A DNA stretch of 47,713 bases, taken from Bathymodiolus brooksi thiotrophic gill symbiont. GTDB taxonomy: Bacteria > Pseudomonadota > Gammaproteobacteria > PS1 > Pseudothioglobaceae. A program made the translations under genes and the position numbers. The notes below the pieces were generated by a model. That model was not told where the DNA came from and searched no databases. It saw nothing but the letters and a program-made list of their open reading frames with translations. Shown piece by piece: positions 35,703-43,366 of this stretch; positions within the stretch are counted from its first letter, which is position 1, and each line of letters opens with the position of its first letter. The stretch lies in assembly GCF_903642095.1 (NCBI RefSeq), contig NZ_CAHJWD020000378.1, positions 1 to 47,713 on the forward strand, given 5' to 3'.

Positions 35703-36974
35703 TTGGCTATTAAAACAATATTAAATCCGCTGTTATTTATTTTCAGCGGTTTTTTATATGCACAACCCATTGTTATTACAGCCGCCCAAGATTTATCTCA
35801 GGTCATTTCCAGTGCAAACAACGGGGATATTTACTTGTTAAAATCAGGTATCTATTCAGGCAATATTACTATAGATAAGAAAATAACCATCATAGGTGAG
35901 GACGGTGCAAAAATAGTAGGTGCTAAAAAAGGTAGTGTCATCACGATTAACGCAAACAATGTAACAATAAAAAACCTCATTATTAGCAATTCTGGCATAA
36001 ATTTAGCCTCGCAAGATAGCGCTATTTTTGTAAATAAAAATATGAGCAATGCTCTAATCCAAAATAACACCCTCATAGGAAATTTGATTGGTGTGTATCT
36101 TTGGGGGGCGATAAACTCAAGTGTCATTAATAATAAAATTATTGGCAAAAAAGACTTACGCGAGAATGAACGAGGCAATGGCATACAACTTTGGAATTCC
36201 CCTGGATCAAAGGTAAGCTTTAATGATGTTAGTTATGGGCGAGATGGGATTTTTGTGACGACTAGTAAAAACAACACCTTTAATAATAATTTTTTTCATA
36301 ACTTGCGTTACAGTATTCATTATATGTACACCAATAACAGTAGCGTAAGAGACAATGTCTCTATCGGCAATGACATAGGGTATGCGCTAATGAGCTCCAA
36401 TAAACTTAATATTAGTAACAATATATCTATCAATGATAGAGAGCATGGTTTATTTGCTAATTACTTGAATGATTCTAAAATCAGTGGCAATGTAGTAATC
36501 AATGGGAAAAATAAATGCTTATTCGTCTATAATTCTAACTTTAACACCATTAACAATAATTATTTTGAACGGTGCTTAATTGGGGTTAATTGGACAGCAG
36601 GATCTAATAAAAATACCTTTTATAATAATGCCTTTATTAACAATCACAAGCAAGTTAAATATGTCAGCACAAAGAATATAGAGTGGTCACATCAAGAGAA
36701 AGGTAACTATTGGAGTAATCATAATTCTTACGATATGAATAATAATGGCATTGCTGATAGCGCCTACAAGCCTAACGATATTACTGATAAAATCTTATGG
36801 CGTTACCCAAATGCAGCGATTTTGTTAGGCAGTCCTATCATGCAATTACTTAAATACTCTAGCCAACATTTTCCATCGCTCCTACCAGGGGGGATTCTTG
36901 ACTCATACCCATTAATGAGTGCATCTAAAATTGCAACAGGAACATTAAAAAATGCCAAAAAATATATTGATTGA
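35703..36974 (+). CDS. nosD: NosD, periplasmic beta-helix copper-maturation protein
   Basis: The 423-residue protein has a signal peptide (LLFIFSGFLYAQP) and a right-handed parallel beta-helix made of CASH/NosD repeats rich in NN, NT and GN turns. Together with NosF and NosY it matures the CuZ site of NosZ. The start is unusual: an in-frame TAA sits at 35697-35699 and no ATG exists before the signal peptide, so a TTG at 35703 is the best start. The ribosome binding site is poor. A small hairpin (TTGCT/AGCAA) sits in the 25-bp nosZ-nosD gap. The gene overlaps nosF by 23 bases. Confidence 0.92.
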   Translation: MAIKTILNPLLFIFSGFLYAQPIVITAAQDLSQVISSANNGDIYLLKSGIYSGNITIDKKITIIGEDGAKIVGAKKGSVITINANNVTIKNLIISNSGINLASQDSAIFVNKNMSNALIQNNTLIGNLIGVYLWGAINSSVINNKIIGKKDLRENERGNGIQLWNSPGSKVSFNDVSYGRDGIFVTTSKNNTFNNNFFHNLRYSIHYMYTNNSSVRDNVSIGNDIGYALMSSNKLNISNNISINDREHGLFANYLNDSKISGNVVINGKNKCLFVYNSNFNTINNNYFERCLIGVNWTAGSNKNTFYNNAFINNHKQVKYVSTKNIEWSHQEKGNYWSNHNSYDMNNNGIADSAYKPNDITDKILWRYPNAAILLGSPIMQLLKYSSQHFPSLLPGGILDSYPLMSASKIATGTLKNAKKYID

Positions 36975-37845
36975 CTATAAAAATGTAGATTTCTTCTATA
37001 AACAGACACAAGTATTGTTTGATATAAACCTAACTATTAACAAAGGGCAAAGTGTTGCTATTGTTGGCCATAATGGTGCTGGAAAAACCACATTAATTAA
37101 ATTACTAATTGGCGTACTGCAACCAAGTTCAGGTGCGATTAATTCAATAGAGTATGTCCAAACCAACAAACTCAGTTTTATGCCAGAACACAACGCATTA
37201 TATAGCCACTTGAGTGGCATTGAGTTAATGAGGTATTTTGCGAAACTTAAGGGGGTTGAGCCTAGCAATATTAATGAAATACTTAAATTAGTAGAAATAG
37301 ATTTTGCCGCCCATAAAAAAATATCTCAATATTCAAAAGGTATGAAACAACGATTAATGCTTGCACAGGCCTTATTATCAGATCCTGAAATACTCATTCT
37401 TGATGAGCCATATTCTGGACTTGATCCCAATAGTAAACGCCTATTCAGTCGCATTTTGCAAAACTTGAGTGTTGAAAATAAGAGTATTATCTTGTCTTCG
37501 CATACTCTAGAAGGTTTAAGCGATATTGTTGATAATGTCATATTTATCAAAAAAGGCAGGGTTACACTTTCAGGTAAAATCAAAACCATTATTAAGAATT
37601 TAGGTCTGAATGATAAAATGCAATTGACGCTTGACAAAGGTGTATCGGCAGATGAAATTATCAAATCTGTGCAATCTCTCATTACTTCGCACACGCTACT
37701 TAATAACGAGTTAATTCTACTTTATAAGACAATAAACAATATAGCCTTATTAAAGATTATTGTGAATATCACTTCAGTTCAAGATATTGTTATCACCAAA
37801 GCAAATGTCAATGATGCTTATTACCATATATACAATAAATCATAA
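36952..37845 (+). CDS. nosF: NosF, ABC ATPase for NosZ copper-site maturation
   Basis: The 297-residue ATPase has Walker A VGHNGAGKTT, a signature region reading YSKGMKQRLMLAQALL, Walker B ILILDEPYSGLDP and switch His in LSSHTLEGL. It forms an ABC complex with NosY, using NosD as the periplasmic extension. It starts inside nosD (23-base overlap) and its stop overlaps nosY as TAATG, so translation of NosD, NosF and NosY is coupled. Confidence 0.93.
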   Translation: MPKNILIDYKNVDFFYKQTQVLFDINLTINKGQSVAIVGHNGAGKTTLIKLLIGVLQPSSGAINSIEYVQTNKLSFMPEHNALYSHLSGIELMRYFAKLKGVEPSNINEILKLVEIDFAAHKKISQYSKGMKQRLMLAQALLSDPEILILDEPYSGLDPNSKRLFSRILQNLSVENKSIILSSHTLEGLSDIVDNVIFIKKGRVTLSGKIKTIIKNLGLNDKMQLTLDKGVSADEIIKSVQSLITSHTLLNNELILLYKTINNIALLKIIVNITSVQDIVITKANVNDAYYHIYNKS

Positions 37846-38669
37846 TGTCTAATCCAATCTTAATCATCTGCTCAAGAGAGATAAAAAATACGGTAACCAA
37901 CCATTATTTGCTTGGTATGACATTGTTATTAGCCACTTTATCGTTGTCTCTTATGTTGCTCGGTGACACACCTTTTGGCAGCACAGGTGTCAACAAGCTT
38001 AGTATGCAAATTACCAGTTTATCCAGTTTGAGTATATTTTTTATTCCACTTATGGCATTATTTTTAAGTTATGACGCTATTGTTGGAGAAAATGAACAAG
38101 GAAGCTTGTTGCTAATGTTGTCTTACCCAATTAAACGATCTGAATTTGTTCTTGGCAAATTTATTGCCAATTGGGTTAGTTTGTCTGTTGCTATTGTATT
38201 GGGGTATGGTGCTATTTTATTATTGTCTTTATTTGACAACAATTTAACAACAGAATTTATTTATGCATATCTTGGCTTGGTGTTTACTTCTATTTTATTA
38301 GGCGGTGCATTTACAGCAATGGCATTATTAATCAGTGTTGTTGTTATACAGCGTGGCACGGCGATTATATATTGTATTGCAGTTTGGTTATTTTTTGTAA
38401 TATTCTTTGATATGATTTTATTGATTGTTCTAACCAGTAAATATAATTATATTATTAGCGCTAATGCACTTAGTGGCATAATGTTATTTAATCCAATTGA
38501 TATTTTTAGAATTATTAGTATTAGCGAACAAGGTAGCAATCTTTTACCATTACAAGCCTTATCCAAGATAACTGAACTCCCTCAATCTGTATTAATATCA
38601 TCAATGTTTGTATGGATAGTAACACCATTAATAGGCGCTATTGATTTATTAAAGAAGAAGGATTTATAA
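37845..38669 (+). CDS. nosY: NosY, ABC permease for NosZ copper-site maturation
   Basis: The 274-residue membrane protein has six predicted helices, of the ABC-2 type. Typical phrases are IFFIPLMALFLSYDAIVGENEQGSL, LMLSYPIKRSEFVLGKF and the C-terminal helix WIVTPLIGAIDLLKKKDL. NosY pairs with NosF. The gene normally following, nosL, is absent. The 3' end overlaps a convergent gene by 32 bp. Confidence 0.93.
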   Translation: MSNPILIICSREIKNTVTNHYLLGMTLLLATLSLSLMLLGDTPFGSTGVNKLSMQITSLSSLSIFFIPLMALFLSYDAIVGENEQGSLLLMLSYPIKRSEFVLGKFIANWVSLSVAIVLGYGAILLLSLFDNNLTTEFIYAYLGLVFTSILLGGAFTAMALLISVVVIQRGTAIIYCIAVWLFFVIFFDMILLIVLTSKYNYIISANALSGIMLFNPIDIFRIISISEQGSNLLPLQALSKITELPQSVLISSMFVWIVTPLIGAIDLLKKKDL

Positions 38670-39120
38670 TGTTATACCCATCTCCAGAATGGATAAAGGG
38701 AAAGGCAATTTTCCAGATATGTGTATCGGTATAAACCGTCATATTGGCCACCCAGTTTGTTTTTTGCAAAGTGCACAATAACAAGAACACTCTGCCATTA
38801 AATATTTGATTATTAATTTTATTTAAATCAATCTTTGGCGAACTGTAATTTAACTCCACTCCTGTAAATAACACTTCAATTTTATTTGCTTGAATATTAT
38901 TTAATTGAACAGTAACCGTTGCAACCTTAATTGGTGGCAAACCTTTAGGGCTTGCATCAAAAGAAAGGCTGGACAACTCATTAATTTTAACATGGCAAGT
39001 ATCTTGCATAATTGAGCAGTTACTAACATGGATTATGCTTTCCTCAACTGTTTTACTCTTGTTGAAAACAATATAGGAAAGGGCTGTAAATACAACCAAG
39101 AATATTAATATTTTTTTCAA
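38638..39120 (-). CDS. Membrane-anchored hypothetical protein with conserved cysteines, convergent with nosY
   Basis: I place the start at TTG at 39120: AGAGGA lies seven bases upstream, and the resulting 160-residue protein begins with a normal signal/anchor helix (MKKILIFLVVFTALSYIVF). Starting at the upstream ATG at 39192 would add 24 residues that look unlike a signal. The periplasmic part has Cys35 and Cys42 (NCSIMQDTC) and Cys116 (LLLCTLQ), and a final domain with NWVANMTVYTDTHIWKIAFPF. No family is assigned. The three cysteines, adjacency to nos genes and extracytoplasmic location would fit metal or redox handling, but this is speculation. Its stop lies 32 bp inside nosY. Confidence 0.62.
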   Translation of the reverse strand: MKKILIFLVVFTALSYIVFNKSKTVEESIIHVSNCSIMQDTCHVKINELSSLSFDASPKGLPPIKVATVTVQLNNIQANKIEVLFTGVELNYSSPKIDLNKINNQIFNGRVFLLLCTLQKTNWVANMTVYTDTHIWKIAFPFIHSGDGYNIINPSSLINQ

Positions 39121-39577
39121 AATTTCCTCTTTAAGGGGTGCTCCTAAAAACTTTAGTAATTTATAAAAATACATAAAATAGTGTGAAAGCACTACTTTAT
39201 GGAAATAGTATTTTCATATAATGCCATTATATAATACAAGACCTTTGCGTAAATATAGATGATTAGCAAAATTCAATTTTTGCTAATTTAGTGAAAAGTG
39301 AACCCTTAATGGTTGTTCATATTTATATAAAGGTCATACTCAAAACAACCTCTTTAGCACGACTGTCAGTAGCTGAAAGTGATAGAACGCAGGAAGGGGT
39401 ATCTAATTGTTTTTAGTTGGAAATATTGATTATTCGTGCATTTTTGTATCTTGATTCCCTCATGTGAAAAATTTCTTATTTTGCGTGATGATTTTTTTTG
39501 ATATCACTAATTAAGAAAACACTATAATTACATTAAGTTTATAAAATTCTCGCTAGGCACACTACAACAGATTTTTT
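39121..39577. other. 457-bp gap with repeat copy A
   Basis: The gap separates the 160-residue hypothetical gene from ffh. It contains repeat copy A at 39240-39335. The rest shows no convincing gene, no SRP RNA motif (GGTCNGGAAGG) and no clear terminator. A short open frame around 39340-39410 looks like random or relic coding sequence. Confidence 0.5.
39240..39335 (+). repeat. Interspersed repeat, copy A (most complete, MITE-like)
   Basis: The 96-bp element has imperfect 17-bp inverted ends, GACCTTTGCGTAAATAT at the left and ATATTTATATAAAGGTC at the right. Inside, TTAGCAAAA and TTTTTGCTAA form a second near-palindrome. No coding capacity exists. This is the size and form of a miniature inverted-repeat transposable element. 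No target duplication is evident. Confidence 0.85.
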
Positions 39578-40993
39578 TTAAAACGGAAATTTATTGCCAC
39601 TACCCATATTTGGCAGTTTCATTTTTGACAAATCAGGCATACCACCCTCTTCACTTTGCATTCCCGCCATTTTAGCCATCATTTTTTGCATTTTTCCACC
39701 ACTCATTTTTTTCATTTGTTTTTGCATTTTTTCAAATTGCTTAATCAGTTTATTGATGTCTTGTGGTTGCGTGCCAGAGCCTCTGGCGATACGGTTTTTA
39801 CGCGATCCTTTAATTAATTTAATGTGGGTGCGTTCTTTAGGGGTCATTGAATTGATGATTGCTACCATTTTTTTGGTTTCCACTGAGCCTGTCATTTGAT
39901 TTTTAACACTTTGTGGGATTTGCCCCATCCCTGGCATTTTATCCATCAAAGCTTCCACGCCACCCATTTGCTCCATTTGCAAAAGTTGATCGCGCATATC
40001 TTCTAAATCAAACTGACCTTTTGCCATTTTTTTAGCAGATTTTTCTGCTTTTTTACGGTCAACTTTTTGTTCAATTTCTTCAATTAACGATAAAACATCA
40101 CCCATACCCAATAAGCGTGAAACAATTCTATCTGGATGAAATGGCTCTAGTGCATCGACTTTTTCACCTACCCCTAAAAACTTAATTGGCTTGCCTGTAA
40201 TATGACGCACTGAAAGTGCTGCACCTCCTCTAGCATCACCATCGGTTTTGGTCAAAATAACTCCTGTTAATGGCAACGCATCAGCGAAAGCTTTGGCAGT
40301 ATGCGCCGCATCTTGACCTGTCATGGCATCCACTACAAACAAGGTTTCAATTGGGTCAACTTGTTTTTGCAGTGCTTGGATTTCAGCCATCATTTCGCTG
40401 TCAATATGTAAGCGTCCTGCGGTATCTACCAATAACACATCAAAAAATTGCTTTTGTGCATGTTTTTTAGCTTTGGCAACGATTTTTTCTGGCTTGTCAT
40501 TAACACTAGATGGGAAAAAATCCACCTCCACTTGTTTTGCCAGCACTTCTAATTGTGTAATGGCTGCAGGGCGGTAAACATCAGCACTTACCAATAAAAC
40601 TTTTTTATTTTCCCTCTCTTTTAAATAACGCGCTAACTTGGCAATTGAAGTGGTTTTACCTGCACCTTGCAAGCCAGCAACCATTACTACTGCAGGCGGT
40701 TGTGCCCTCAAATCTAGGGTTTTATTTTCGCCACCAATAATTTCAGTAAGCTCTGTTTCCACTAACTTGATAAAGGCTTGCGATGGATTGAGCCCTTCGC
40801 TAACTTTAAGCCCTAAAGCCTTTTCTTGCACTTTTTCAAGAAATATTTTAATAACTTCAAGCGCAACATCAGCCTCTAATAAGGCACGGCGCACCTCACG
40901 AATGGCATCTTTAATATTGGATTCTGAGAGCTTGCTCTTACCTTGTAGGGTTTTAAAACTGTTGGCAAGGCGGTCGGTTAAGTTATCAAACAT
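39578..40993 (-). CDS. ffh: Signal recognition particle protein Ffh
   Basis: The 471-residue GTPase targets inner-membrane proteins co-translationally. It has the N domain (LTDRLANSFKTLQGKSKLS), GTPase motifs GLQGAGKTTS, DTAGRLHID and TKTDGDARGG, and a methionine-rich M domain (MRDQLLQMEQMGG, KKMSGGKMQKMMAKM) that binds 4.5S RNA and signal sequences. Length is normal. It is divergent from ypjD by 63 bp, the same arrangement found in other gammaproteobacteria. Confidence 0.96.
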   Translation of the reverse strand: MFDNLTDRLANSFKTLQGKSKLSESNIKDAIREVRRALLEADVALEVIKIFLEKVQEKALGLKVSEGLNPSQAFIKLVETELTEIIGGENKTLDLRAQPPAVVMVAGLQGAGKTTSIAKLARYLKERENKKVLLVSADVYRPAAITQLEVLAKQVEVDFFPSSVNDKPEKIVAKAKKHAQKQFFDVLLVDTAGRLHIDSEMMAEIQALQKQVDPIETLFVVDAMTGQDAAHTAKAFADALPLTGVILTKTDGDARGGAALSVRHITGKPIKFLGVGEKVDALEPFHPDRIVSRLLGMGDVLSLIEEIEQKVDRKKAEKSAKKMAKGQFDLEDMRDQLLQMEQMGGVEALMDKMPGMGQIPQSVKNQMTGSVETKKMVAIINSMTPKERTHIKLIKGSRKNRIARGSGTQPQDINKLIKQFEKMQKQMKKMSGGKMQKMMAKMAGMQSEEGGMPDLSKMKLPNMGSGNKFPF

Positions 40994-41056
40994 TTTTTCA
41001 ATTAATAGTGTTAAAGTATCGTATTATAGTGCCTTGTTTTCATTCAAAAAATAATT

Positions 41057-41842
41057 ATGCTTTTATCTTACTTTGCAATTATCTCTTATTCGCTGGTAAC
41101 CGCCCTGTTAATGCGTTTTTACACTAAAAACAATATTCGGCATCGGCATCAAAAAAGTATTTTTTTGCTACTCAGTTTTGCCATTATCGCACACGCCTTA
41201 ACTTTTACCAATTTCTGGACGGCTGGCGGTGTGTTTTTTGGGTTAGCTAACAGCGCCTCTTTTGCTGCGTGGCTGGTAGCAGTTTTATTGTTCTTATCGT
41301 CTATTTCTAAACCCGTGCATGCACTCGGTATTTTGGTTTATCCACTGGCCGCTTCATCACTATTATTTAGCGTCTTATTTCCCGACACCGCTGAAAAAAT
41401 CATTCCTTTGAGTATTGCCTCACATGTATTTTTATCCATCACTGCCTACGCCCTACTTGCCTTGTCGGTGTGTCAATCAGTATTATTAAAAATCCAAGAA
41501 AAACATTTGCATGATAAGAAAATTAATGGCTTTATCAACAAATTACCACCACTACAAACCATGGAATCCTTATTGTTTCAAAGTCTTAGAATTGGTTTTT
41601 ATTTATTAACCTTATCCCTATTCACTGGGTTTATTTTTATTGAAGATATATTTGCTCAACATCTGATTCACAAAACCATCCTTTCAATTATCGCTTGGAT
41701 TATTTTTGCCACACTCATTTTTGGTAGAAAAGCCTTTGGCTGGCGTGGAAAACAAACTGTTACTGCCACACAAATTGGTTTTGGCATTCTAGTTCTTGCT
41801 TATTATGGATCCAAATTTGTACTAGAAAGACTTTTAAATTAA
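41057..41842 (+). CDS. ypjD: CcsA-like inner-membrane protein YpjD
   Basis: The 261-residue protein has about eight membrane helices and the cytochrome c assembly (CcsA) fold: IASHVFLSITAYALLALSVCQSVLL, then a helix at SLRIGFYLLTLSLFTGFIF and KTILSIIAWIIFATLIFGR. In E. coli ypjD also sits next to ffh. The real biochemical role is not settled; heme or cytochrome assembly is implied by the domain only. Confidence 0.85.
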   Translation: MLLSYFAIISYSLVTALLMRFYTKNNIRHRHQKSIFLLLSFAIIAHALTFTNFWTAGGVFFGLANSASFAAWLVAVLLFLSSISKPVHALGILVYPLAASSLLFSVLFPDTAEKIIPLSIASHVFLSITAYALLALSVCQSVLLKIQEKHLHDKKINGFINKLPPLQTMESLLFQSLRIGFYLLTLSLFTGFIFIEDIFAQHLIHKTILSIIAWIIFATLIFGRKAFGWRGKQTVTATQIGFGILVLAYYGSKFVLERLLN

Positions 41843-41911
41843 AATAGTTTACATAAAAGAAATTTTGAATTTATAATAGCCGAGAAAATTTTACAACTCT
41901 ATAAAAAAACT

Positions 41912-42922
41912 ATGAAATCTATAAAAAAAATTATCTATGTATTAATATTCCAATCGTTATTATTCGCCCCGTCAATGGTCAAAGCTTACGGGTTAGAAGG
42001 TCATTTAAGTATTTTAAATATTGCACTTGATCGACTTTCTGCAGAAAAACGAGCAAAAATCACTCTCTTGTTATCAGATATTCTTAATCAACTTGACGAT
42101 TCTGAAAAGTCACTTGATCCCATCGTATCCGCTAGCTGGTTAGACAATATGCATAATGTTGAAGTATTAAACAAAGCTCATTTTGCTGGTAGAGTAATAC
42201 ACAATCCTCAAAATATCCCTCTTCCAAAGAATGCAAATGAGGTTCTTTTTTACAAATTAGATATATATTGGAATCTTGAAGAGGTTTTATATGCATTCAA
42301 ACAACACAACTTAGACCCAAAAAGCAATCCTCTTAGTAAGTTCAAACAATCTTACCTATTAATGTATCTAGTGCATTTAGTAGGTGATGCCCACCAACCG
42401 CTACACATGACAGAGCCCCTATATAATGTTTATAAGACGGATAAAAATCTTTATGGAGAAACTTATGGTGGTAACTCAATTCTTGTTGATACATCTAAAG
42501 CTGGCAAATGTTTAAGAACGAAAAAATTGCATGCAATTTGGGATGGAATGGGGTGTTTAACCGATGCAGCAAGAAAACAATATCCGCCAAAAACAGGAAC
42601 AGATCAGGAATATTTCATCAATGCAGAAAAGTTTTTTGCCAAAAATTTAGTTAAAGATTTTTCTGCAAATATAATAAAAAGTGCCACAATAGACCCTAAA
42701 AAATATCAAATGGGTTATGACACCAAGACTTGGATAAGTGATTTGCAGAAATTTGATGACGATGTATTTTCTGCTATAGATGCCGATATTGCCAAACTAA
42801 AACAAAGTTCAGATACAATAGTCTTAACTGATGATTACCTAAAAAATGTTGAGAAAACTACAATTAATTTAGTGTATTTGGCAGGATTGCGCTTAGGTTA
42901 TATCCTTAATTCTATATATTAA
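41912..42922 (+). CDS. S1/P1-type zinc nuclease
   Basis: The 336-residue secreted protein is an S1/P1 nuclease, a trinuclear-zinc enzyme that cuts single-stranded nucleic acid and removes 3' phosphates. The signal peptide ends near MVKA (residue 25). Zinc-ligand positions are visible: GLEGH (His31), ASWLDNMH (Asp78), KAHFAG (His90), LVHLVGDAHQPLH (His155, Asp159, His165) and LHAIWDGMG. If cleaved at VKA the mature N-terminus is Tyr26, where the family has Trp1, whose amino group ligates zinc. The enzyme may recycle extracellular nucleic acids. It is followed by a terminator. Confidence 0.88.
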   Translation: MKSIKKIIYVLIFQSLLFAPSMVKAYGLEGHLSILNIALDRLSAEKRAKITLLLSDILNQLDDSEKSLDPIVSASWLDNMHNVEVLNKAHFAGRVIHNPQNIPLPKNANEVLFYKLDIYWNLEEVLYAFKQHNLDPKSNPLSKFKQSYLLMYLVHLVGDAHQPLHMTEPLYNVYKTDKNLYGETYGGNSILVDTSKAGKCLRTKKLHAIWDGMGCLTDAARKQYPPKTGTDQEYFINAEKFFAKNLVKDFSANIIKSATIDPKKYQMGYDTKTWISDLQKFDDDVFSAIDADIAKLKQSSDTIVLTDDYLKNVEKTTINLVYLAGLRLGYILNSIY

Positions 42923-42971
42923 GAAATCCACATAGCACTTTAAATCCCTCGGGATTTATCGAAAAATCGTT

Positions 42972-43004
42972 AAAAAGTCAGTGCAACTCTTGTGCTGACT
43001 TTTT
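42972..43004. terminator. Bidirectional terminator between nuclease and TOPRIM-like gene
   Basis: AAAAAGTCAG (42972-42981) pairs with CTGACTTTTT (42995-43004) around a loop of 13 bases, and T-runs occur on both strands. It can end both convergent genes. Confidence 0.9.
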
Positions 43005-43012
43005 TTTGTGAT

Positions 43013-43366
43013 TCAATTAAACAACTGTACTAACCAAGCTTTAAATGTTTTTGCAATTTTTTTGTTGTTATCTAATGCAATTTTATTAATAGCCGAATGT
43101 AATGGATCACTAGGTGAATCTTGCCATGCAAAGTAAGTATGCATAATTGCAATACCAATAATCTCAGGTTGATTACTTCCTTGCAATAATGCATTTAATT
43201 TAGATAAAACTTGATTATCGTTTTCACAATTGCAAAAACCAAATTGGGTATTTATTTTATTATCTTCGCAAAATTTCTTAACAATATTACAATCACTTTT
43301 ACCCTCAAGCAACAATACCGACTTTTCTCCACACCGCTTCATCCAATCGGTTGATTTGCTTGACAT
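43013..43366 (-). CDS. TOPRIM-like (DUF3226-type) partner protein, internally deleted
   Basis: The 117-residue product reads as the two ends of a longer DUF3226-type TOPRIM protein. The first TOPRIM element with the conserved Glu is present (VLLLEGKSDCNIVKKF, Glu21). The region then jumps, at about residues 70-73 (EIIGIAIMHTYFA), directly to what looks like the C-terminal end (AWQDSPSDPLHSAI). The middle part of the family, with the DxD metal-binding acids and the following core, is missing; full proteins are roughly 220 residues from memory. The frame is open throughout, so the deletion is in frame. It starts one base after the ATPase stop (TAAATG) and would be co-translated with it. I infer it has lost nuclease activity, unless the remaining ends keep a binding role. 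Confidence 0.65.
   Translation of the reverse strand: MSSKSTDWMKRCGEKSVLLLEGKSDCNIVKKFCEDNKINTQFGFCNCENDNQVLSKLNALLQGSNQPEIIGIAIMHTYFAWQDSPSDPLHSAINKIALDNNKKIAKTFKAWLVQLFN

Noticed and set aside
39336..39577. Possible SRP (4.5S) RNA next to ffh, suggested by GCAGGAAGGGG
   Set aside because: The invariant core GGTCNGGAAGGNAGCAGC and the symmetric internal loop are absent.
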